From NCBI GenBank assembly GCA_902362275.1, contig CABIWB010000004.1, positions 99,230-142,465 of the forward strand: a DNA stretch of 43,236 bases, in the 5' to 3' direction. Below the pieces are notes generated by a model. The model was not told the DNA's origin and did no database searches. It saw only the letters and a program-made list of their open reading frames with translations. A program made the translations under genes and the position numbers. Of this stretch, positions 7,730 through 14,569 are shown one piece after another (positions within the stretch are counted from its first letter, which is position 1; every line of letters starts with the position of its first letter). The stretch is from Coriobacteriaceae bacterium. GTDB lineage: Bacteria; Actinomycetota; Coriobacteriia; Coriobacteriales; Coriobacteriaceae.

Positions 7730-9745
7730 ATGACCGAGGAGCTCAAGAAGCGCAGCGACGCTATCGATGCCGCCGCTGCGGACGCTGCCGAGGAAGCGGT
7801 CGAGCAGGCTGTCGCGCCGACCGAGCTGGATGACGTTGCCAAGGCCGCGGCCGAGCGTGAGGCTCGCCGCCAAGCGCTGTACGAGGAAAACGAGCGCGCC
7901 GAGGACGAGCGTGCTCGCGCCGAGGCAGAGCGCATGCGCGACGTGGACGACGAAGACGAGGACGAGACGCCCCGTGATACCTGGGCGACGGTGCGCCGCC
8001 TGTGGAGCGAGGCTGCCGGCGACCATTGGCGCTTCTATATCGTGTTCGCGAGCATTGTGTTCTATGTCATCTTTAACACTGCCGCGCCGGCATATAGCGC
8101 CCGCGTGATCGATGAGCTGTGGGGCCACATTCAGGTGGCGTTTGCCAACGACACCACTTTCAGCATCACCTGGGAGAACTGCGGCAAGACCATTTTCGTC
8201 TACTTTATGATCTGGACTGCCGCCGCCTCGTTCTATGCGCTCCAGAGCTTTTTGATGTCGAGCGTCGCTGAGCGTCTCAATCTGCGCCTGCGCAACCGCA
8301 TCGCGCAAAAGCTCAGCCGCCTGCCGCTCGCCTACTTTGACGCGCATCGTCCCGGCGAAGTGGTCAGCCGCGCGACCAACGACTTGGACAAGATGTCCGA
8401 GAGTATGCAGCGCGGATTGCTGCAGCTGCTGGTATCGGTCGGTACCGTGACGGGTGCCATCATCATGATGTTCGTCTATAGCGTCAAGCTCACGTTGGTC
8501 TTTTTGGGCTTTACGGCGGTATCGCTGCTGGTGACCAAGGTGGTTTCGCGCCGTACGCATGATGTGACGGGCGAGCGTCAGGAATGGGTGTCCAAAATCA
8601 CGAGTGCGGTCGAGGAGGGCTATTCGGGCCGTTTGGTGATTCGCGCATTCAATCGCGAGCACCAGAGCTCTGCCGAGGTGCACGAGGCCTCGGGCGAGCT
8701 GGCCCGCGTGAGCACCAAGGCCGACTTTATGATCAACGCCGTCGGACCTGCGGTTCGCTTTACTGGTCGCCTGGCGCAGATCGTGATTGCGCTCGTGGGC
8801 TGCAGCATGCTGGTCGCCGGTCACATGACCGTCGGCGTGTTCCAGGCGTTCTTCCAGTTTATCTACGAGGCGTCCGAACCCATGACGCAGCTGTCGTTCA
8901 CTTTCAACTCGCTGCAGAGCGCGCTGGCGAGTGCGGAGCGCGTGTTCGACCTGCTCGATGAGCCCGAGATGGAGGCCGATCCGCTGCCGGACGAGGCCGA
9001 CAAGCTGCCGGGTCGCGTTGAGGGTCGCGTCACTTTTGAGCATGTGCGCTTTGGCTATTCGCCCGACAAGCCGCTTATGCGCGACGTGTCGTTTACCGCC
9101 GAGCCGGGTCAGAAGATCGCCGTGGTGGGAACCACGGGCGCGGGTAAGACCACGCTCATCAACCTGCTCATGCGCTTTTACGAGATCGACGGCGGCCGCA
9201 TTACGCTCGACGGTGTGGATACGCGCCTCATGAACCGCGGTGAGCTACGTCAGCAGTTTGGCATGGTGCTGCAGGACGCCTGGCTATTTGATGGCACGAT
9301 TGCCGAAAACATCGCCTACGGGTGCCCCGAGGCAACGCGCGAGGAGATCGTGGCGGCCGCTCGCGCCGCGCAGGTCGACTTCTTTGTGCGCACCATGCCG
9401 CAGGGTTATGACACGCGCGTGGCCAACGATGCCGAGAGCATTAGTCAGGGCCAGCGCCAGCTGCTGACCATTGCGCGCGTGCTGCTCAACAACCCGGCGA
9501 TTCTCATCCTGGACGAGGCGACCTCAAGCGTGGACACGCGCACCGAGTTTGCCATCGGCCGCGCCATGGACGCGCTCATGCGCGGGCGTACGAGCTTTGT
9601 GATCGCGCACCGTCTGTCGACGATCGTTGATGCCGACCTGATCTTGGTCATGGACCATGGCAACATTATCGAGCAGGGCACGCATAGGGAACTGCTGGCT
9701 GCCGAGGGTGCCTATGCCGACCTCTATCTGAGTCAGTTCGCATAA
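7730..9745 (+). CDS. ABC exporter half-transporter, canonical-site subunit
   Basis: A 671-aa exporter with an unusual N-terminal extension of about 85 residues, rich in Glu, Ala and Arg and probably coiled-coil. The membrane domain and ATPase domain follow. Walker A is GTTGAGKTT, the signature is ISQGQRQLLTIARVLL, Walker B is ILILDEATSSVD with the catalytic Glu, and the switch His is present (VIAHRLST). It pairs with the degenerate subunit just upstream. The ATG at 7730 has GGGAGGTGAG at proper distance and lies right after the previous stop (7726-7728); a GTG at 7721 is inside that ribosome site and unlikely. The acidic extension is not part of the usual fold and may contact a partner. Confidence 0.93.
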   Translation: MTEELKKRSDAIDAAAADAAEEAVEQAVAPTELDDVAKAAAEREARRQALYEENERAEDERARAEAERMRDVDDEDEDETPRDTWATVRRLWSEAAGDHWRFYIVFASIVFYVIFNTAAPAYSARVIDELWGHIQVAFANDTTFSITWENCGKTIFVYFMIWTAAASFYALQSFLMSSVAERLNLRLRNRIAQKLSRLPLAYFDAHRPGEVVSRATNDLDKMSESMQRGLLQLLVSVGTVTGAIIMMFVYSVKLTLVFLGFTAVSLLVTKVVSRRTHDVTGERQEWVSKITSAVEEGYSGRLVIRAFNREHQSSAEVHEASGELARVSTKADFMINAVGPAVRFTGRLAQIVIALVGCSMLVAGHMTVGVFQAFFQFIYEASEPMTQLSFTFNSLQSALASAERVFDLLDEPEMEADPLPDEADKLPGRVEGRVTFEHVRFGYSPDKPLMRDVSFTAEPGQKIAVVGTTGAGKTTLINLLMRFYEIDGGRITLDGVDTRLMNRGELRQQFGMVLQDAWLFDGTIAENIAYGCPEATREEIVAAARAAQVDFFVRTMPQGYDTRVANDAESISQGQRQLLTIARVLLNNPAILILDEATSSVDTRTEFAIGRAMDALMRGRTSFVIAHRLSTIVDADLILVMDHGNIIEQGTHRELLAAEGAYADLYLSQFA

Positions 9746-9776
9746 TGTGACAAAGGGACGGTCCCGCATGTCACAT
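9745..9776. repeat. Palindromic repeat, family A (diverged copy)
   Basis: ATGTGACAAAGGGACGGTCCC then GCATGTCACAT. The outer arms ATGTGAC/GTCACAT and inner arms GGGAC/GTCCC match, but the segment between them on the right has changed relative to the perfect copies at 26514 and 39678. Its first base is the last base of the exporter stop codon. Confidence 0.8.
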
Positions 9777-9784
9777 CAAAAAGA

Positions 9785-9819
9785 AAGGCGCGCCGGGGAT
9801 GAATTCCCTGGCGCGCCTT
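9785..9819. terminator. Bidirectional terminator between the exporter and cysE
   Basis: AAGGCGCGCCGGGG (9785-9798) with CCCTGGCGCGCCTT (9806-9819) forms a GC-rich stem between two convergent genes. The flanking A-rich left side (AAAAAGAAAGG) supplies a T run for the minus strand; the plus-strand tail (CTTCTT) is weaker. Confidence 0.7.
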
Positions 9820-9859
9820 CTTGCGTTGATGCCGATGTCGTTTTGTGCCGCTTGCGTTC

Positions 9860-10564
9860 CTAGCGCTCGTCCACGAGCTTGGAGACGAGGGCTTTGAGCT
9901 CGGCAACCTCTCGCTCGAGTTCCTTGACGCGGCGGGCATTCTCGGTGATGCCCTGGCGGTTGAGGGCACTCTGCTCGGCGGCGTCATCGGGCATGTACTC
10001 GCGATGCTGCTTGGCATCGAAGCTCTCCTCGAACACGCGGCAGCCGTTGCGCTTGATGATGCGTCCCGGCACGCCCACGACGGTGCAGTTGTCGGGCACG
10101 TCCTTGACGACAACCGAGTTGCCGCCGATTTTGACGTTGTTGCCGATGCGAATGTTGCCGAGCACCTTGGCGCCTGTGCCCACGGTGACGTTGTTACCCA
10201 GAGTGGGGTGGCGCTTGCCGGTCTCGTTGCCGGTACCGCCGAGTGTAACGCCCTGGTAGAGCACGCAGTTGTCGCCCACGACGGTGGTCTCGCCGATGAC
10301 GACGCCCATGGCATGGTCGATAAAGAAGTGCTTGCCGATCTGTGCGGCGGGATGAATCTCGACGCCGGTGATATGACGGGTGAGCTGCGAGAGCACGCGG
10401 GCGAGCGAGCGATGGCCATGCTCCCAGAGCCAGTGCTCGGGCACGTGGTTCCACTTGGCATGCAGGCCGGGGTACGAAAGGAAAATGACCAGACCGTTTT
10501 GCGCGGCGGGGTCCTGCGCCTGGACGGTCTTGATGTCCTCGCGAATGGTATTGATAAAGCTCAC
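9860..10564 (-). CDS. cysE: Serine O-acetyltransferase
   Basis: Transfers acetyl from acetyl-CoA to L-serine, the first step of cysteine synthesis, in the cytoplasm. The 234-aa protein has a short N-terminal helical domain and a left-handed beta-helix of hexapeptide repeats. The active-site region [34 protein letters not shown] and the following KRHPTLG are diagnostic. The N-terminal domain is shorter than in E. coli CysE (273 aa), as in Gram-positive enzymes. After the catalytic domain a coiled-coil tail ([25 protein letters not shown]) extends the C-terminus, possibly stabilising the trimer. Start is GTG 10564, with GGGAGGG upstream; the in-frame ATG at 10639 would add residues unlike the family. 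No cysK is adjacent. Confidence 0.93.
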   Translation of the reverse strand: MSFINTIREDIKTVQAQDPAAQNGLVIFLSYPGLHAKWNHVPEHWLWEHGHRSLARVLSQLTRHITGVEIHPAAQIGKHFFIDHAMGVVIGETTVVGDNCVLYQGVTLGGTGNETGKRHPTLGNNVTVGTGAKVLGNIRIGNNVKIGGNSVVVKDVPDNCTVVGVPGRIIKRNGCRVFEESFDAKQHREYMPDDAAEQSALNRQGITENARRVKELEREVAELKALVSKLVDER

Positions 10565-10736
10565 CGGCCGCCCTCCCTTAGCGCCATGGCAATGCGATTC
10601 AATAAAGTATAGCGATTCGCTAGGGATTAGGAAGAGCAATCTTTCACGGCTTTGCGTGACAGGTGTCAGTTATGCATACTTGCTGGTAATGGAGTCATGC
10701 TTTTGTGCGGTCGTGTGCATGGTCGCGTCGCAACCG

Positions 10737-10742
10737 TATACT
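10737..10742 (+). promoter_or_regulatory. Probable -10 box of the DedA gene
   Basis: TATACT at 10737-10742 lies 47 bases before the DedA start. No convincing -35 box stands at the right distance (TGTGCA at 10714 is the nearest). Confidence 0.4.
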
Positions 10743-10788
10743 AGTTAACTTGGACGTGTCCGCGCCCACAACTGAGAGGTTTTACTTC

Positions 10789-11427
10789 ATGGGTTTCATC
10801 AATTTCATTGCCGAGCTGCTTAAGGACCCGCGCACTGCGATCGCCAGCTGGATCGCCGCCGGCCCGCTCATGGCTTACGGCTGTGTGTTCCTGATCATCT
10901 TTATCGAGACGGGCGTGGTATTCTTCCCATTCCTTCCCGGCGATTCGCTGCTGTTTGCCTCGGGCTTCTTTGCCCACAACGGCGGCTTTAACATCGTGGC
11001 GCTTCTGGCCACCACATGGGCCGCAGCTATCCTGGGCGATCAGTGCAATTTTATGATCGGTCACTTCTTTGGCAAAAAGATCATCGCCTCGGGCAAGGTT
11101 AAGGCCATGACGCCCGAGCGCATCAAGAAGTCCGAGGATTTCTTGGACAAGTGGGGTCACCTGGCCATCTTCCTGGGCCGCTTCTTTCCGTTTATCCGCA
11201 CCTTTGTGCCCTTTATTGCCGGCATGGGCGGCATGCACTGGCGCAACTTTGTCATCTTTAACGTGCTGGGCGGCATTACCTGGTCGACGCTCTTTACGCT
11301 GCTGGGCTACTTCTTTGGTGGCATTCCCTTTGTGCAGGAGCACTTTGAGCTGCTGATTATCGGCATCGTCGCCGTGTCGATCATCCCGACCGTGGTCGGT
11401 CTGGTTAAGGCTAAGCTGGGCAAATAG
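10789..11427 (+). CDS. DedA/VTT-domain membrane protein
   Basis: The 212-aa protein is a DedA-family membrane protein; members act as lipid carriers (undecaprenyl-phosphate or phospholipid flipping) in the cytoplasmic membrane. Visible family marks are the FFPFLPGDSLLFASGFF re-entrant loop, the ILGDQCNFMIGHFFGKK segment, and the FLGRFFPFIRTFVPFIAGMGGMHWRNFVIFN motif with its conserved Arg and Gly residues. It starts at the ATG at 10789 with GAGAGG upstream and is a single gene ending in a strong terminator. The cargo lipid cannot be decided from sequence. Confidence 0.92.
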   Translation: MGFINFIAELLKDPRTAIASWIAAGPLMAYGCVFLIIFIETGVVFFPFLPGDSLLFASGFFAHNGGFNIVALLATTWAAAILGDQCNFMIGHFFGKKIIASGKVKAMTPERIKKSEDFLDKWGHLAIFLGRFFPFIRTFVPFIAGMGGMHWRNFVIFNVLGGITWSTLFTLLGYFFGGIPFVQEHFELLIIGIVAVSIIPTVVGLVKAKLGK

Positions 11428-11466
11428 AACGCCTAGCTCGAGTCGTCACGCAAATCGTGTCGTTGA

Positions 11467-11499
11467 GGCCCGTCACCGCTTACGGTGGCGGGCCTTTTT
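11467..11499 (+). terminator. Rho-independent terminator after the DedA gene
   Basis: GGCCCGTCACCG, a CTTA loop, CGGTGGCGGGCC (one G.U pair), then TTTTT. Confidence 0.93.
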
Positions 11500-11565
11500 G
11501 CTTCGGCCAAATGAAAATACTTTAGTTAGTTAAAGAAAAACGTTTTATCCGACGCGCGTGCGGAG

Positions 11566-11728
11566 TACAATCTCGTGCATGCGAATCGACGTGCCATCGG
11601 CTTTGATGCCGTTCGCGTGTCCCGTCCGGCTCTACGCTCCGGGCGTGCGACGTTGCGACGCGGTCGGCCTCGGTCCTTGCGTGCGGGTTCGCGAGTATGC
11701 AACTGTGTATGTAAGGAGCGACATATGA
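11566..11728 (+). promoter_or_regulatory. ilvE promoter and leader with a possible short upstream ORF
   Basis: TACAAT (11566-11571) is a good -10 box; the -35 region is weak. An ATG at 11579 lies about where transcription should begin. It opens a 49-codon frame that ends in TGA overlapping the ilvE start (ATGA, 11725-11728). The predicted peptide contains eight Val, three Leu and two Ile codons, but none are in runs, so it is only weakly like a leader peptide. The ilvE frame itself is also open across this leader, so openness alone proves little. Confidence 0.35.
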
Positions 11729-12777
11729 CTGTCGAGAAGAAGGATATCGATTGGGGTAGCCTCGGCTTTGGCTACATGAAGACCGATTACAGCTACGAGG
11801 CCCATTGGAAGGATGGCGAGTGGGACGAGGGCGGCCTGACCACCGACCATACCCTGCATGTCTCCGAGTGCGGTGGCATCTTCCATTACTGTCAGGAGGT
11901 CTTTGAGGGCCTGAAGGCCTACACCGCCGAGGATGGCAGCATCGTCTGCTTCCGTCCCGACATGAACGCCGAGCGTATGTACAACTCTGCGCAGCGCCTC
12001 GAGATGCCCCCGTTCCCCAAGGACAAGTTCGTTGAGGCCGTCAAGCGGGTCGTTTCTGCCAACGCCGCCTGGGTTCCGCCCTTCGGTTCCGGCGCGACCC
12101 TGTACGTGCGTCCGTTTATGATCGGCTCCGGTGACGTGATTGGCGTGGCTCCCGCTCCTGAGTACACGTTCCGCATTCTCGTGACCCCGGTCGGTCCGTA
12201 CTTTAAGGGTGGCCTTAAGCCCGTCAAGCTGCGCGTTTCCGAGTACGACCGCGCCGCACCGCACGGCACCGGCAACATCAAGGCCGGGCTCAACTACGCC
12301 ATGTCCCTCAAGCCCACGATGGAGGCCCATCGCGAGGGCTATGCCGAGAACCTGTATCTCGACTCCGAGTCCCGCACCTATGTCGAGGAGACCGGTGGCG
12401 CTAACGTCCTGTTCGTGAAGGAGGATGGCACCCTCGTCGTTCCGCAGTCGCACACCGACTCCATCCTGCCCTCCATCACCCGCCGTTCGCTCGTTCAGGT
12501 TGCTCAGGACCTGGGCATGACCGTCGACCAGCGTCCCGTCGAGTGGGCCGAGGTCAAGGCCGGTACCTTTGTCGAGTGCGGTCTGTGCGGCACCGCTGCC
12601 GTCATCTCTCCGGTTGGCGAGATCGACAACAAGGTTTACGGCGCCGACGAGACCGTGACCTTCCCGGCTGGCTACACCGAGATCGGCCCTGTGATGAAGA
12701 AGCTTCGCGAGACCCTGACCGGCATCCAGTCTGGTGCTGTCGAGGATAAGCACGACTGGGTTTACACCGTCGCGTAA
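11725..12777 (+). CDS. ilvE: Branched-chain amino acid aminotransferase
   Basis: PLP enzyme that interconverts Val, Leu and Ile with their 2-oxo acids using glutamate/2-oxoglutarate. The 350-aa length and sequence fit group II BCATs. The PLP-binding lysine is in GTGNIKAGLNYA, preceded by the YVRPFMIG substrate loop; VEETGGANVLFV and ECGLCGTAAVISPV are further family signatures. The start at ATG 11725 has AAGGAG eight bases upstream. The gene stands alone between a DedA terminator and a large hairpin, without other branched-chain genes nearby. Codon use is strongly biased, as for a well-expressed gene. Confidence 0.96.
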   Translation: MTVEKKDIDWGSLGFGYMKTDYSYEAHWKDGEWDEGGLTTDHTLHVSECGGIFHYCQEVFEGLKAYTAEDGSIVCFRPDMNAERMYNSAQRLEMPPFPKDKFVEAVKRVVSANAAWVPPFGSGATLYVRPFMIGSGDVIGVAPAPEYTFRILVTPVGPYFKGGLKPVKLRVSEYDRAAPHGTGNIKAGLNYAMSLKPTMEAHREGYAENLYLDSESRTYVEETGGANVLFVKEDGTLVVPQSHTDSILPSITRRSLVQVAQDLGMTVDQRPVEWAEVKAGTFVECGLCGTAAVISPVGEIDNKVYGADETVTFPAGYTEIGPVMKKLRETLTGIQSGAVEDKHDWVYTVA

Positions 12778-12793
12778 GCTGTCTTAGCTGTCC

Positions 12794-12918
12794 GGCCCGA
12801 GGGCGACCTTCCTTTCCGGCGCGTCCTCGGACATGAAAGAACCTCCGCTGCGCACTTCGTGCGGCGGAGGTTCTTTCGTCCTGCGGAGTGCGCCGGAAAG
12901 GCAGGTTGCCCTCGGGCC
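12794..12918. repeat. 125-nt near-perfect hairpin after ilvE
   Basis: The arms 12794-12848 and 12864-12918 are inverted copies of each other. The outer 29 positions match at 27, a mismatched middle of about 12 follows, and the inner 14 (GAAAGAACCTCCGC) match perfectly around a 15-nt loop. The inner stem ends in TTCTTTCG, so it could terminate ilvE, but the outer arms are far longer than a terminator needs. It lies between the convergent ilvE and lemA genes. Confidence 0.8.
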
Positions 12919-12972
12919 TGCGTTACCTCGGTGCTGCCGTTACGGGCAATATAGATCTGAAGTAAAGATGGT

Positions 12973-13038
12973 GCGCGGCCTATTGGCCGCGCGTTGTGCA
13001 TGGATACGAAAAGGGCCCAAGGTTTGTGCCTTGGGCCC
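12973..13038 (-). terminator. Two hairpins downstream of lemA, one a likely terminator
   Basis: GGGCCCAAGG (13013-13022) and CCTTGGGCCC (13029-13038) form a perfect 10-bp stem. On the minus strand it is followed by TTTTCG, which suits termination of lemA. Beyond it GCGCGGCC-TATT-GGCCGCGC (12973-12992) forms a second perfect hairpin. Confidence 0.75.
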
Positions 13039-13078
13039 CAAAGGGTTGATGAACTGGCTTAAGACTCGGCCGTGATTG

Positions 13079-13630
13079 TTAGAACTTGACGGTCGGTGCC
13101 TGGCGGGTTGCCTCGGCGGCCTCGAAGCCCTGACGCTCCTTAAACTGGAAGATGCCGGCAAAGATAACAGCCGGGAACGTCTGGATGGCGTTGTTGTAGC
13201 TGAGCACGCAGTCGTTGTAGCTTTGGCGTGCATAGCTAATCTTGTTCTCGGTATCCTCGAGCGATGCCTGAAGCTGCGTAAAGTTGGTGTTTGCCTTAAG
13301 GTCGGGGTAGGCCTCAGCTACGGCAAAGAGCTGGCGCAGCGCACCGGTCAGCACGTTGTCGGCTTCCATCTTGGCCTCAGGGGTGGTGGCGCTCACGGCG
13401 GTGTTGCGCGCGCTGACCACGGCGGCGAGCGTGTCCTGCTCGTGCTTGGCGTAGCCCTTGACGGTCTCCACCAGGTTGGGGATCAGGTCGTTGCGGCGCT
13501 GCAGCTGCGTGTCGATGTTCTGCCAGGCGTTATCGATGCGATTGCGCTCGGTGACCATGTTGTTGTAGATGCCGGCGATGGCGCAGACAATCACAATGAC
13601 AACAACGATGCCGATGATGACGGTAATCAT
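13079..13630 (-). CDS. lemA: LemA-family membrane protein
   Basis: The 183-aa protein begins with one membrane segment (MITVIIGIVVVIVIVCAIAGIYNNM). The helical LemA domain follows, with the diagnostic RIDNAWQNIDTQLQRRNDLIPNLVETVKGYAKHE and ITFPAVIFAG-like end (AIQTFPAVIFAGIFQF). LemA proteins have an outside N-terminus and a cytoplasmic helical bundle; their role is unclear. Here no TPM-domain partner gene is adjacent, although one often is. Start is the ATG at 13630 with GGAG upstream; longer in-frame readings run into non-coding sequence. Confidence 0.92.
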   Translation of the reverse strand: MITVIIGIVVVIVIVCAIAGIYNNMVTERNRIDNAWQNIDTQLQRRNDLIPNLVETVKGYAKHEQDTLAAVVSARNTAVSATTPEAKMEADNVLTGALRQLFAVAEAYPDLKANTNFTQLQASLEDTENKISYARQSYNDCVLSYNNAIQTFPAVIFAGIFQFKERQGFEAAEATRQAPTVKF

Positions 13631-13829
13631 GATGTCTCCGTTTCGAAAGGCCGCGGCGGCATGCGCCAGCTGCCGTTGGTATAACGCTACTAGTATACCC
13701 GCAACGTTTTGCCGTGCCGAACTTTCCGGTAAGCGTTGTGTTTTCGGCGGGGTTGGCACCGGGACAAAGCGCGCGAGGTACAGGTGTAAGATATGCGACA
13801 GATTGACGAGTGTTGTCTTTGCCCTGAGG

Positions 13830-14426
13830 ATGGCGATACCAGTGGACCTTCGCATTAAGAAAACCTACCGCGCCCTGTTCGATGCCTTCACCGAGCTTCT
13901 CGAGGAGCATCGTTTTGAGGACCTGACGGTTGCCATGCTGTGCGACCGCGCCATGATTCGCCGCACGACGTTCTACAAGCACTTTCGCGACAAGAACGAT
14001 TACTTCGCCTTTTATATCGATGAGCTCATGTCGGGCTTGCCGCAAAAACAGCCCGATGAGGCCGGCGCAGTGTCTGCCGAGGACGTGCGCGCGCTTCGGC
14101 ACGCGATTTTGGACGATGCCATGGATTTGATTCTGGCGCACGAGCAGCTCATGGATAACATTTTGGCAAGCAGCATGTCGGGCATGTTGACCAACGTTAT
14201 TTGCGACCGCATTGCCCGCTCCATCCGCGAGCGTGTGATGAACGTGCTTGCCGAGGATGCCCTGGCCCCCGTGTCACTCGAGACGACGTCTGAGTTTGTC
14301 GCCGGCGGTATTATTCGACTTTTCACGATATGGTGGGAATCGGGCCACAATCTTGAGCGTCGACCTGAGATAGCCGATGTGGTCGATGCGCTGTTTGAGC
14401 GGACCATGACACCGGTGGATCACTAA
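13830..14426 (+). CDS. TetR-family transcriptional regulator
   Basis: A 198-aa regulator whose N-terminal DNA-binding domain reads IKKTYRALFDAFTELLEEHRFEDLTVAMLCDRAMIRRTTFYKHFRDKNDYFAFYI. This is the short TetR form resembling the dihydroxyacetone-kinase regulator group (TetR_C_8 type). The C-terminal domain is helical, with WWESGHN near the end as in that group. The start is uncertain: ATG 13830 directly abuts GAGG and would need another ribosome site, while GTG 13842 (VDLRIKK...) has GAGG about 12 bases upstream. The regulated genes are not evident; lemA is divergent and is one candidate. Confidence 0.85.
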   Translation: MAIPVDLRIKKTYRALFDAFTELLEEHRFEDLTVAMLCDRAMIRRTTFYKHFRDKNDYFAFYIDELMSGLPQKQPDEAGAVSAEDVRALRHAILDDAMDLILAHEQLMDNILASSMSGMLTNVICDRIARSIRERVMNVLAEDALAPVSLETTSEFVAGGIIRLFTIWWESGHNLERRPEIADVVDALFERTMTPVDH

Positions 14427-14428
14427 GG

Positions 14429-14518
14429 TGGCGGAGAGAGGGGGATTCGAACCCCCGGAACGCTCTCGCGCTCAACGGTTTTCAAGACCGCCGCATTCAA
14501 CCGCTCTGCCATCTCTCC
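14429..14518 (-). tRNA. tRNA-Ser (anticodon UGA)
   Basis: On the minus strand GGAGAGA (from 14518) pairs with TCTCTCC to form the acceptor stem. The D arm is GCAGAGCGGTTGAATGC, and the anticodon loop CTTGAAA has TGA at its centre. A long variable arm (GAGCGCGAGAGCGTTC) is typical of class II tRNA-Ser, and the T arm is GGGGG-TTCGAAT-CCCCC. The discriminator is G at 14432, and CCA appears to be encoded (14429-14431). The TadA gene starts 52 bases away on the other strand. Confidence 0.95.
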
Positions 14519-14569
14519 GTGAGTCGTAATGATAGCATCGTTTTGAATTTGCAACAGGGAAGGCGAACG

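Noticed and set aside
11580..11724. T-box riboswitch in the ilvE leader
   Set aside because: No T-box consensus (TGGNACCGCG) and no terminator before the ribosome site were found.
14519..14569. Longer TadA start at 14519
   Set aside because: It would begin immediately at the tRNA-Ser end and lacks a ribosome site, whereas ATG 14570 has GGGAAGG upstream and matches family N-termini.
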